This document shows positions 34,306 to 45,770 of a DNA stretch of 64,000 nt, in pieces. The DNA is taken from positions 1-64,000 of the forward strand of contig JADNRX010000305.1 of the NCBI GenBank assembly GCA_015501595.1, in the 5' to 3' direction. The notes beneath the pieces were generated by a model that saw nothing but the letters and a program-made list of their open reading frames with translations, did not search any database and was not told where the DNA came from. Every line of letters begins with the position of its first letter. Positions within the stretch are counted from its first letter, which is position 1. The position numbers and the translations under genes were made by a program. The stretch is from Hymenopellis radicata. Taxonomy: Eukaryota; Basidiomycota; Agaricomycetes; Agaricales; Physalacriaceae.

Positions 34306-36159
34306 GTATATACGCCACAATACTTGCCTACATAACGGGGGCTGTCTCTTCTTTGTGGGCGGGGTGTCTTCTTCGGGCATGCTTCGTGTGGCTGTGCTTA
34401 CTCGTTCGTGGCCTCTTCTTATGCTCTCGTGTCATTTCAAAGGGAGGTTTCGTGCTCAATCAATGTGTATTTTCTACTACTCGACACTTTCTGTACTAGA
34501 GTAGTCCTAATATGGTAATTTAAACTACTCGCCACTACGACCATAGTGCCCTGCTAAGTCGAGCTGGTCTTCTCGGCCGAGATCCAAACCGGAAGAGGTC
34601 CGTTACCCAGGGATGGGGCTGGTGAGTGCAGCATCAGATCTCTCACAGCTAGAATAAAAAAAAAGTGTCTCGGGTGCTGATTGCGCTGCTCCAGGGAGGG
34701 CGGGCAGGATACCAGGCTAAACTCCAACTGCGCCCAAGGTCGGTTCGGATGGAGGCAAAATGACCCCCACCATCCCAAAACCTGGCTGGCACAGTCCCCG
34801 TCTTGGGCAGCCGAAGCTGTGGTGTTTGCCCCAGCACAAACGGACAGCTAAAAGGTTTAGTTAGTGCATTTGGTGCGAGTCACTGCGACATACCGTGCTG
34901 CCGCCGACTCGTAGCACTTAAGCCCGCGAGTCGAGGCAGATCTGAGCGGCGAGTACCTAGTCGTCAGTGCGGGAAACTTACCATACGAGGAAAGAGGCAG
35001 AATGCGAATCAGAGGTCGCGAGTCACCGGCGACGACTGCTATGTAGACGTCTAGACCATCAACAAGTCAGCTATGGATGAAGCTACACGGCAAGTGCTAC
35101 ACGGCAAGACGCACTTACAGCACACCCACCGAGGAAGCAGAATCAAAGCAGCTAGAGAGAGCCCGACGACGATGATAGCATCGACTGACGCAACACAGAA
35201 CCACCAAGTCAGGTCATGGTGACAGTAGAGGACAAGAGTCACTTACAAGAGAGTACGACGTCGTGGGCAAGCATAGTAACAGCATAACGGTGAGAAGGAA
35301 AGGTGGGTGATGGACTCACGACAATTCCAGTGGACTTTATACCTCTGGAGACTAGGGTTTGATATATTCAAGTGGCCGTCTGGGCCCGCGATCAGTCATC
35401 ATGTTTGTCCGCAGTATTATCATTTGAAACCTGTTGAACTGGTCCGTGTGGCGCGCTTCACCAAACCCATATCCCTTTGGTATCATTCAACGCGGCTGGT
35501 CTTCCGCTTTCGATACATATAGATAATGCTGTAGTGCACAGAACATGCGACCGTGTAGAGGCAGAATAACACCACACCATTAGCCGCCATCGGTAATTCA
35601 CTTGGACATTCTGCAGGGCGGTATCAGTTACTGATGCAACGAATATTATGCTCTTGGGTAGACACACAGAGAGATTCAGACAAGGGTATGTCCTGGCTTG
35701 CTTCGAGTCTCCCAAGTAGAATACAAGTCTACCACCAATACTCCTGCTCAACCAGTAAGACTCGACGGACAGTGCTTGTCAAAAACGCGTACCTCAGCGG
35801 AGTCAAGGTAACGAAATAGAAGCGGTGCGCAATTACGCACGGAACTCTTCATCCGGGGCCTGATTTCGATCTCTGCAGGAGGGTCAGTCTGTATTGCCCA
35901 TTCTTCCTTTCCCTCTCACCGTCACTTCCTGTGTAGCGTCAACGTTCGGAGGGTAATAATTTCGCTCTATCACCAAGCCGCTCGCCAGCTTCATTTCTAT
36001 CGTCTCAGCACGTTTGTCGGACTGGAGTCAAGTCACCGTTGGTAAGCTGTCCGTCGCTTGTCCCAGGTCGCCCGCTGAAATTTCATGTAGTTCTCGAGTT
36101 AGAGAAGGTACGGTGTCGACAAGGTAAGCAAAATAAACGCTGGGACAGCCGCTATACTG

Positions 36160-38420
36160 ACTGTGTCGAGCTCCAGAGCGTCCCAATTCGTCGAGATCCG
36201 CCGTCAGAATAATTCGAAAGCCCAAGAAGTCGAAACACGTTGTATAGAGCTAGTTGTGCAGAGGGTTTCCAGAAGTATACCCGCTCAATTCATCAAGATT
36301 CGCGGTCAGAATGTCGGGAATGCAAGAGAAACGGAGCCACGGAGGATGAGAAGGTGCGTGTTGAACGCCCGCAGCTTTCACGCCTGACTTGTTCCCTACA
36401 AGTCGCGGAAGTCGTTTCTTACGCTACCAGATCCGGCCAGCAAGGTCCAGCGCCACGAAGAAGAGTCGCTCAAGTCATCGAGAACCGGATTAGATTTCCA
36501 AGGGAGGAACGTGAAGCGAGGGACGAAGTGGGCGGTACTACTACCAGGTGCGTAATCGAATTCGGCCCCATTCGAAAGAACTGACACATGAGGACCCACA
36601 GACCCCATCAAACATCCAAAAGAGCCGAATATCGAATGAGTGAAGGGTCGGATTCCAGAGACGCCGCGTCACGGACATGAAGGGCAGGAGCAAGAACAGG
36701 TCGATCGTGTTCAACTAAATGCGGAAGGTCACGCTTGACTTCTCACCATCACCATCTGGATCCTCAAACCTGTTTCTTTGCTTCCATCAACGCGTCGGCG
36801 CCTTCGGCGCCTCTGGGAACGACAATCTCCTCAATAATCAGCTTTGGATTCCGAAGAACGGAGCAGTGGGATTAGAGCAGCGTTGATGGCCTCGCCGGCC
36901 AGGCTTGGGTTTGTAGCGAAAAGTCCGTTTTTCCTGTTCTTTTTCGCGTCATTTTAGGCTGATTTAATGCTAGATTGGCGTCCCTTACGTGCCCAACTCT
37001 GTACGTTTTTCTTCCCTTGGCGGTGTTGATCCTCAGGCCAACATAGGACGTATGGATGGTCCGCGGTGGCTTCGCCACCGCCTCAATCTAGGAAAGCGAC
37101 GACGTTGCCTTGGAAACCAAGTCTTGGACCGCGGGCGGGCGTGGCTGTCCTCGCCGGACCGGCTTTTTTGTCCTGGCGAAAAGGTGTGTATTTGAGTTCA
37201 TTTCACATTCTCCTTCTGATACATTTCAGTTAGGATTTGTGTTATTTCTGCGACACATGCGGTACGTTTCGCCCTGATGTTCCGCTATTCTTCAGCTTAT
37301 AACTTCCGCTAGATAACGCGAGGCGGCTTCGCCGCCTCCTCGCACGCTCAAACGGCTTGAGGAGCAACGCCACGTCTTAGGAGCACGCCGTTTTGCGACA
37401 ACTATGGCGTGTGGTGGCCTCGCCGGCCAGGCTTTTTTTCCTGCGAAAAAGGTGCGAATCTGTGACTTGAATTTCACGTCGAATTCTGATGTCTTTTCGT
37501 TAGTTCCCTCAGCTATTGCCATCTCATTTACGGAGGATTCAATCCATTCTGGGACTTAGCCCCGTTTATTTCGATCTGGATCTTGCTGGGCTCGGCGTTA
37601 TGGACCAATCACGATGCCTTGGTGACGAACTTGTCCAGGTACGTGACCTTGTTCTCCCTGTATTCGCATGCTAATTCATTATCCCAGCGCCATTATATTG
37701 TGTTAAACGCAGTGAGCAGCGGCGCTGCCGCCGCTGCGCTTGCCCTGCAAGCTTCTCACTGCTGGGATTATGTTGTTCTTCCGATACTAGACGCCACACT
37801 TCGACTCTCGTTCGCCCATGCTTACCGACGACTCGTACACATCAGGGAATACCACCGCCATCATATCTCCGTCAACCTTTCGCCCCGGCGCCCTCGCTAG
37901 ACTTTCTCAATCTGTCTAGAACTGCTCAGATTGGAGCATGGACCTATGCCCGCGCCCAGTCTTCGGCTAAATCCAGCCGCTGATGGCGATCTGGATCTGA
38001 CGGAGCTCGGATTTATGTCCGCTTTGGGACATGTTGGATATGAATTGGAGTTGGTACGTTATCGTGTTCTGTCGCGTTTACTGGACTAACGCCTTATTCT
38101 AGTGCCTGAACCCTAGTTTCGTTGCAGTGAGCAGCTGCGCTGCCACCGCCGCGGTCGCACTGCGGGCTTTTCACTGCCGGGATAACGACGGTTCACGACA
38201 TTCTGCGCCACATCTCACTTCGACCTTCGGACGATATGGACGTCGACCTTCTGCTCGTCCACGATGAGACGGCACTCCCGGACAACATATCTCTGCTTCG
38301 CTTGGATCACGGCGTCGTTGGTGACGGGCTATTTCATTTCGGGTTCGTGCCTCATTTATTTTGATATTTTGACGGAGCTAACTCAGTTATAGTTCGTATC
38401 CACGGCGCGTTAATTTCGCC
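36160..38420 (+). pseudogene. Exon-module array of copy B
   Basis: The first part repeats QFVEIRRQN and QFIKIRGQN segments followed by GTGCGTGTTGAACG-type introns. Then three modules of about 260 bp follow, each hairpin plus ~85-90 bp plus a second short palindrome, ending in an exon edge: DGLAGQAW (module 1), VLAGPAFLSWRK before GTGTGT (module 2), and a full open exon EAASPPPRTLKRLEEQ...MACGGLAGQAFFPAKK before GTGCGA (module 3, 37319-37450). Downstream, LDLAGLGVMDQ...DELVQ splices to AVSSGAAAAALALQASHCWD (37703-37770) and on to RRLVHIREYHRHH. A second pair follows: DGDLDLTELGFMSALGHVGY and AVSSCAATAAVALRAFHC, then DMDVDLLLVHDETALPDN. Module 1 has an internal stop. The protein family is unknown to me. 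Confidence 0.5.
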
Positions 38421-38814
38421 GTATAGGCCCTGCCTTTACGTTGGTTTCTGCTGTGCCGGGATGGGGTTCTGCTGGGAGCCAACTTCTGGCGAGGCGCAGG
38501 AGAGCGCGGTCTGCGCCTCTTCGTTCGCATTAGAGTAAGTACCTTCTATTCGTGTAGATTTAGATATACATGTCGTAGATACTGGCTAAATGAAATCTAG
38601 TTCTCTAAATATCTTCTGCGCGAGAACAAATTGAACAAGATCACTTACCGTATCTAGACTAGAATAGTGTTACTTACAGGAATGTATATCACGAATTACA
38701 CATCGTTGAAGCTCGTTACAGCCGTCTAAGTGCCCTAGAGAGAGTAGTACATGATACTACTAAAACATAGTTAGTACCCAAAGTCGGACTAAAAGACAAA
38801 CAACAAGATAACCC

Positions 38815-40125
38815 ACCTGGTGAAGCTTACGGAGAAGTCTATATCCCCGAAACCGCCAATGAAAACTTCTTGCGACGACGCGGTATGGTGGCCCCAAAAA
38901 CATTCCTGATCGATAGAATGGACCTAGAAGATGATGTCCGTCGGGTCGTCAAGTGGATTTCGAGCAGCCAATGAAAAGTATTACCTCCGCTTGCTGGGCG
39001 GGTATCCCAAGTCCTGCCAACGTTCCAGGAGTCCAATCGGCTCGGAATATGCGGTAGAACTTCGGTGTTGCATGGTGCCATCCGGGCATAGTATCCCCAA
39101 GTGATCGGTATCCCTTGAAGTCGAACCACAACGTGTCCGATATCAAGACGCTTACAGTAACTCACCTTGGTGTTCTCCCACTCTCTCCAACGTCTAGACG
39201 ACCTGAATTTACCTGGAGGCTGGTCTGCAGGTTACGTAATGTGTATTCCGATGGTCGCTTGGCTGGAGAACGCGTTGTGAAGACGACTTTTTCGCGTCAG
39301 AGGCTCAGCGAGGTGTCTGGACCCTGCACATCGATAGCACGAGGATCTCTTGGACCCTATGACGCGTCAACAATCTTATCTGGTCCATCTCGGCTGCGGG
39401 GAAATGACGACAGAGGTCGTCTTCCTCCTGCGTCCCGCTGAGGCTTTTCGTGAAAATGTGTTTCCCGCTTGATTGTGGTAAATCGAACGCCTCCATTAGG
39501 TGTATGTACCCTGAATATTCTTCCTGCGACTCTGATATTGCCTCTGAGCGAATTGAATTCAACGTTAGACGCGATTCGCCCTGTGTGCAGAAATGGTTCG
39601 TACCTTTTCCGCGTTTCAACGGGCTTTGTTTCACGCTGACTGATTTCACATGTTATTAGAACGTAACCGGAGCCTTTCGCCGTTCCAGAACGGTCTAATT
39701 AGCAACGCGAAGCGTTGCGCTTGTCCGGCTGAAGAGACCAAGCAGGAAGTTTTCAGTATCCCCGAGTCCAGGCGCCGCTCTGTTACTACCATCAGATCAT
39801 CAGAAGTGGACCCTTCATGTAACTCCAGCATTTTGATCCTTGGAGGATTGTGTCGAGGACGGGAAAGTCGATACGGTGCGTTCTGGAGGACAAGGCAAGT
39901 TCCATTTGTCTTGTGTTCTCCTTCTGCTTCGAGTCTGACTATGTATAATTTCACTTCATGTTTCTTAGTTTTACTCGTTCTGGATCTCGCGCACTCAGGG
40001 CGAGGAATCAACAGCTAGCGAGATTGTGTGGCGGCACGATATGCGCCCGAATATTGGAAAGATTTCGTCAAGTCCGACGGTCGCGCATCATCGCATTCGC
40101 TTACACGGTTGAATATCCGTGTCTG
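38815..40125 (+). pseudogene. Gene-like tract X of copy B
   Basis: This aligns with 50825-52168 of copy C. Conserved peptide blocks in the same order on the plus strand: EVYIPETANENF with DDVRRVVKW; QVLPTFQESNRLGICGRTS; LPLSPTSRRPEFTWRL; IASERIEFNV with FVPFPRFNGL and LTDFT (39440-39659); LSPFQNGLISNAKRCACPAE (39665-39730); GRESRYGAFWRTR; and a C-terminal APEYWKDFVKSDGRAS (about 40050-40095). A stop follows the SSSQ in the first block, and other blocks change frame, so this copy looks inactive unless heavily spliced. I do not recognise the family. Confidence 0.45.
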
Positions 40126-40299
40126 ATGGAATCTAGAAGCTTTGAAAGTGCAATAAAAGGCGAAGGGAATTTGTTGGTATCTTCTATTCCCTCTCCCATC
40201 CTTCCCTCTCTCCCTTGGTCTCTCGCTGTACTATGCCTACCTTGTCATTTCACTCGCAGTTTCTCACCCTTTCCATAGATGTCTTCTCGTCGTCGTCTG

Positions 40300-41911
40300 C
40301 GGTGTTCTCACCAACGCGGTCCCGACGCGCTTAAAACGTGACTGGTTACGTTGAGCGTCACACGCACGGTTCTTGCCTCCTACCATCATCTTCGATTCCC
40401 TTGCTCACTACTGCCATCTCCCAGCGTCGTCCTCTTCAGCCTTCCATGCTACGGTATGTCTCTGTCTTGGCTTTATGCTCAACCCGCTCATTGACAAGTT
40501 TGCAGAAATTTCTTTGGCATCGTCTGCCGCGACGGGCACGACGTCTCGCACCAAGCATTCCCTAGTTTGGGGGTCCTCCTAGTACTCGCTTGGTGCGTCT
40601 TTGTTCTTATTCGCCATAGACATACTAACCCGCCGCCCTTTTGCTAGACATTGGACAGACCGTCGCGGTCTTGTTCTCAACACTGATGGTTCGTTCTACG
40701 GCTCCTTGTTCTACCGTATTTCTGACTTTTTCTGTAGCAAGAGAACGTCGTCGTCAAGGGCTGGTGCGCGGGACTGCGTATTCAGGCGACTTTGCCGGCC
40801 AGTCGTCCTTGGACATTGCTTTAGGCTACGACCCGCTTGGTGCGTCGTTATTCTGGCTGGCTACAGCCCTAGTTACTCACCACCCTTTGATCAGACGTCG
40901 AGTAGGCAGCCTGGGACTTGCTATGTGCTTAAACGGTTAGTGCCTCCATTCCACTTTCTCCTTTCCCATTTATTTTCTCCGTTACAGATGTGCGCCGTCC
41001 GCGGCATGGCCTCGAGCCATACACGACTTGTACGGGCGACTTTTTCGGCCAATCCCATTCTCGAATTGCTTAGCACTGACGCGCCTTAAGTTTCGACCTT
41101 ACACGGTAAGCAGACTGGTGATTTCTTGTTCAGGCTCTTACTAACGATTCTAACAGACCTCGGGATTATCCACGTCGCTCGGGACGTTGTCTTCGCGACG
41201 CGTCCTTTTCCCATTTGGCTTCGCGCCGGTGGGAGTGATGTTTCTCTGGACACAGCGAATAACAACTGTCGGGGCGGCGGGACGAACGCCATTGATGCTC
41301 GAGCTGATGATAAGGATACACAGAGGGACTTCCGTATCTAGGACGAAAGCCCGTGCTATGCTCATGGCTGTTTCGTGAGTCTGTTATTCTTTTCCTGCTT
41401 GGCCTAGCACTTAACCCCAAACAGATTCGACTCGCTGCTGTTTCCTGGGCGACGACCTTACCCACGAGCCACGCGCACGATTCTCTCGCATGTCTGCCTA
41501 TACTCGCTCGTTGGCGGACCGCACGTCGGCGGGACATGGGCGCTACGTCGCAATTATGACTCCGACCTGGCAGTCCTTCGGTAGTTTGAAGGATAACGCA
41601 TCGAGTCCGCTCTATGCCAAGTATGGAACCCGTCGTTGACCTCGTCATGTTGAGGTGAGAGCTTTAAATCCGACGCATTTCTTCAAAAGCTCATTTCATT
41701 GTCTAGACAAGCTCTCGAGGCTGAAGATAGCCCGGACTCGGATGAACGCTACTACGGCATGGAGACCATGCCATCGTTGTCGTCCTGCAAATCGGGCCTG
41801 ACCCGCCAGATGTGGCGCGATTTATGGGCGGGAGGTCGGGAAATTTGTCAAGTCGAACGTCAACGCTGGAATGTGTGGGAAGGGCATATTAATGTGAAGC
41901 CTCTCGACTAA
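40300..41911 (+). other. Tract Z of copy B, exon-like fragments
   Basis: Fragments are separated by GT-AG-like signals: SSLDIALGYDPLGAS (about 40799), HVARDVVFATRPFPIWLRAG (41173-41232), and a final open exon QALEAEDSPDSDERYYG with MWRDLWAGGREICQVERQRW (41704-41911). Parts recur in copy C (GHCLGL/GYDPLG near 52605; the GCGTCCTTTTCCC block near 52975). I cannot tell whether it continues tract X or is a separate decayed gene. Confidence 0.35.
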
Positions 41912-42842
41912 CGTGGGGCATCGTCACTCTCGCGTCACATCGTGGTGAGTTATTCAATTTGCTGTCTGCTTTTGCGTAATTGAAATTTTCAAGTGTAGAG
42001 AACTACCGCGATGAGTGTCGACGTCGGACTAGACGCGACGACGACTTTGATAAGTGCTGGTGAGTGTTTCGGAACCACGCCTTAAGAATTAGTTGATACT
42101 GACCTTGTCATCGCAACAGACTCTGACCAAAGTTACATGGAGTGTCGGTGCTCGACACTGTGTAGGCCACGGCTACGTAGTTTACCGGTAGTGTACTTAG
42201 TATGTACTTAGTATTGTTATCTTTAGGCTACACTATGCATTTCATAGTAAGTCGTCTCTCCTTTACATGTACTATCCCCTTACTAACATTTCGTAGTTTA
42301 CATCTTCTACCCCGTTAGCACACCACCCTCAAGAAGATCAACGACCCCACCCTCAAGCTCTTCAACCAGCCCGCCCACCGCCGTACTTTCAAGACGATCT
42401 CCTCCTCAAGCACGACGCCCCGAAGAACCCCTTCTCAAGCATACATGGCGGAAGGAACAACGTGAGGTGAGGAAGCGCACGCTCCTCCTGGGCAGGTCGA
42501 GGACGCTTTCCCAGGGAAGCTCGAAGACGCTCCTCCGGGGGCAGGTCGAAGACGCTCCTCCGCCACCAACACGAAGAACCCGAGTAGTAAGGTATATGCG
42601 GACGGCCTCAGGAGGACGTCTTCGCGGGAGACGACTTGTAAGAGGAGGAAGTACAGTAGCCCTACATAGTTGAGTCACCCCATCCACCATGTCCAAGACG
42701 TAGAGAGATACGCCGTCGTCGGCGGGTGTCGAACTCAGGGGCTAATTCCCTTTTGGGACGTACCCCAACGCCCCATAGGTCTGACGCCTATATATGAACT
42801 GCATCCTTACTTCCATCCTCTATGGCCTGACACTCCTTCCAG

Positions 42843-43644
42843 ACTACGTCTTCGACTGACACCGTGGACTTTGCTATGGGGCGGCCTACTCCGACCTTTA
42901 CTCGTGGCCGCACACCATCGCGCCGCAACGAGCACCCCAAGTTTACCGCATTCGCCACCAATGTCCTTTCACGGGCAGAGGTCACCATGCCCACTGTCCT
43001 CGTCGCGCTCGTCTACGTAGATCGGGCCAAGCCACACTTGCACATTGCCCTGGAAGAATGGGCCTTGGAACGAGTATTTCTCGGTGCTTTGATTATCGCA
43101 TCAAAGGTATGTCGCCCATCCGGCTTTTCTCATGCACACATGCTCACGTCCTTTCTAGTATCTCAACGATTCCACGTTGAAAAACGTCCACTGGGCCATC
43201 TGCACGGGTGTATTTGGAAAGCGTGACATTGGCCGGATCGAGCGCGAGTTTCTCGATGTGCTCGACTTTGAGCTGTCCGTGACGGACGCGGACCTCATGA
43301 GCCATCACGATGGGCTGTTAACCGCTGTATTCCCCGCACCATCACCGCCACCGCGTCCTTCCCCCATCACCCGTCCCGCTGCCACGGTCCAGAAGCGCCA
43401 TCGCCACCACTCCTCCGTCCCCGCACTCGAGCCCTCGAGCCCAACCTCGTCTGACGGCACGTCATCCCCTCAAACACCATCAACATTACACGAGTCGTCT
43501 CCCGAGTCGATACCGAGGGTCAAACCACTACCCTCGAAACACCACGGCACCTTCCACGATCTCATCAAAGCATTCCCATTGCCTCTTTCTCACCGCTCGT
43601 CGCATTCACATACGCGGTATCCCTCCGTGCGGGTGCAGACATAG
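42843..43644 (+). pseudogene. 5'-truncated duplicate of the Pcl-type cyclin
   Basis: Exons 2 (42843-43106) and 3 (43159-43644) are almost base-for-base copies of the intact gene, including both splice sites of intron 2. Exon 1 is absent directly upstream. The first codons of exon 2 are altered: 8 bp are missing, and reading from the AG gives TAC GTC TTC GAC TGA. An internal ATG (42878, MGRPTPTF) could still give the cyclin box. Conservation of the rest shows the duplication is recent or has been homogenised by gene conversion. Confidence 0.8.
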
Positions 43645-45625
43645 CCCTGTTTCTTCTTCGCATTCCATCCCTTCGAGCTTTCACACACCAAAATGTTTTG
43701 ATTTTGCATCGCTATGTTGCCATCAGTATATGTATTCTTCCAATCATCATGACCCCATCATCATCGCCTCTGCATATCTATTTCTTACGATACACTCTAC
43801 ATATTTCGAATGTCAAGCCACTAGGGCTGACAGGTATTTCTAGTCCACCGAATACAATGAATCATCAGTCGGTTATCATACTTCGTGTTGTCTGTCTGTT
43901 GAATCTCTTTGAGTCGCGTCAGTAGCACGATAACACAACGGTTATCATCATACTTCGTGTCAGTTTCGTGTCGCCGTGTCATGTCTGACTTTGAGTCGCG
44001 TCAACTGAATTTCCAATGGAGCCGGAAGAGTCATCATATTTTACTAAAATGTCTCCCTCAGCCTTCCGATTCGGTGAGTCATGGCGGGATGATTCGTGCG
44101 TCTTCGTCATGATTCCCATCGGCGACTCCGATGGGCTTGCGCACACTTCGGAAATTCGGGGGCGTGCTCGGGCCTTGACAACTATCGGGTGACCATGACA
44201 CACGCACACCCAACTCGACCGGGCTTTCCAGAACGCGTTATATAGCGAACATGACTGATCCTCGTTTGCCTAATCCACCGGACACGAAAATCCTGGTTCT
44301 CGCGGTGCTGGGTTAAGGAGTGCCGTGTGCCACGGACAAAGTGCTGTACATAATGTGCACCGCACGACGTTCGGGGGGCCCCACGCTTCTGGGAGCGCAG
44401 TGTGTATATAGGCATTTACTGTGCGTGCTGCGAGCTCTTAAAGCGTGTCATGCGTGCTGCGAGAGATGCGTACGCACTTGAAGCGTGTCATGCGTGCTGT
44501 ACCTACCCCACCTGCTCCCGGATCTGCGCATCCACCTGCGAATCCCCTTGGTTCGCGCGTCCATAATATGTCCATCATCAAGAATTTCCGAACAATTCGC
44601 GCCACGTCCTCCGTAGCCAATCATCGGAGGAATTGTGGCGTGCCTCGCACGAGGAGGCTGTGCACTTTGGTTCCTGGAGTCATGATTGGCTGTCCCCTGT
44701 CTGGTAGTCAACGTCTTTCCTTCTACGAGTCTCAACTGGGATGTGCTTTCTCCTGCCTGCCTAGTCTAGGAATGTCTATGTTTGTCTTCTAGACTAACAA
44801 GGGTTTAGGACGGCGTTGTGGTGAAACTAAAAGGGCGCACTCGGTAAGGGTTTCCTCGGTTTAATCGCAGTTGCGACCGTCTTAGTTTCGCGGGCGGCGG
44901 CCCTTGGATATCAAACCTCCCGCGCCTGAGCGACGGCAACAGATGTGGAAACACGCACGCCCATCGCGTGTACACACGTTGATGCTACTCCATTCTTGAT
45001 TGCAACACGGTGTTCGGATATGGCATCCTAAATGCACTTTTGATGGACGGTTGAGCCACAATTAATTCAAACCGTCATGACTGACTTGGGGCTTGGAAGA
45101 CTGCGTAGGCTGACATCGATTGCGTCGGCTCTGGTGCCGCCAAGATGACTTTGCAGCTGCGTGACGCGCGCAGAAGGTTAGATCCTTGATTAGTGGATCC
45201 CGATTTAATATGATTAGTATGCAGTTCCCTGCCGAGTATGAACGTTTGAACGCGGATCCTCCCATCGTAGGCTGGTCTCGCGTGTAAGTTATAGCTGTCA
45301 TGTTCTTATTTTAAAGCGGGGGATCCTGTCCATCTTCGCGAAATAAGCCCAGGCTTGTTCGCTATCCGCAATCTATGGCCTCGTCTCCGTGCTATACGCG
45401 AAGACAGCGACTCGGAGCGATTCTCCGAGTCGAGACCAGAGTCGATCGAGATTCGCCCAATGCGTGATCGATGCCTCTATTGGTCCACCACATCGTCGCT
45501 GCTGTCTAATGCGCCCGATCTAGAACAGCTTTCATCTTCCATTCTTGCCGCACGGCGGTTTATAAAGACCAAGATGGTTCCGTTACTTCCCCTAGGCTTC
45601 CCCGCATTTATCGCTGTCAACCGTC
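43645..45625. other. Duplicated cyclin 3' flank
   Basis: Near-identical to 32173-34160 with small indels. The CATGCGTGCTGCGA repeat array differs in copy number and order (44421-44500), and about 45 bp are inserted at 44905-44948. No gene. Confidence 0.6.
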
Positions 45626-45770
45626 ATGGACTACCCAATGTTTTCACCAGAGGCATCGACCTCTTCCGCCTCTTCGAGCTCGTCCCCGACCTCGTCGATC
45701 CATCATGCATCCTTTGTCGATCCGTCGACGCATAGTCCGGTTCTGATGCTGGACTTGAAATCTGTCATAG
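45626..45770 (+). pseudogene. Orphan cyclin exon 1, second copy
   Basis: The counterpart of 34161-34305, with the same 145-bp length. The end reads DLKSVI and the donor GTATAT. About 100 bp of extra sequence (45797-45894), absent from unit 1, follows the shared TTGCCTAC before copy C begins. Confidence 0.7.

Larger units (their letters stand above)
34306..42780 (+). repeat. Large repeat unit, copy B
   Basis: About 8.5 kb. Order: left-end segment (34330-34560), GTGCCCTGCTAAGTC block (34550), single palindrome arm (34690-34890), a conserved tract with minus-strand splice signals (35080-35340), QFxxIRxQN-type exon modules (36160-36560), hairpin modules (36797-37450), DLDL/AVSS modules (37530-38200), gene-like tract X (38815-40125) and tract Z (40300-41911), and a right end rich in CAAGAAGATC/CGAAGACGCTCCTCC direct repeats. 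The hairpin part is closest to copy A; compared with C it lacks one roughly 480-bp DLDL/AVSS module. Confidence 0.75.
31363..42834. repeat. Tandem duplication, unit 1
   Basis: From cyclin exon 2 to about 34330 this unit is almost identical to 42858-45790, at a constant offset of 11,472 bp through the cyclin and its 3' flank; small indels shift it to 11,465 at the orphan exon. The rest of the unit is repeat copy B, which aligns with copy C but with much more divergence. It holds cyclin exons 2-3, flank, orphan exon 1 and copy B. Confidence 0.85.

Noticed and set aside
36797..37336. cUUCGg RNA tetraloops in the hairpins
   Set aside because: The stems close on the C-G pair inside TTCG, leaving a TTC triloop. 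The base register does not allow a cUUCGg tetraloop.
42878..43644. Second functional cyclin gene
   Set aside because: Exon 1 is absent and exon 2 begins with an altered frame and a TGA. Only use of an internal ATG would give a partial cyclin box.
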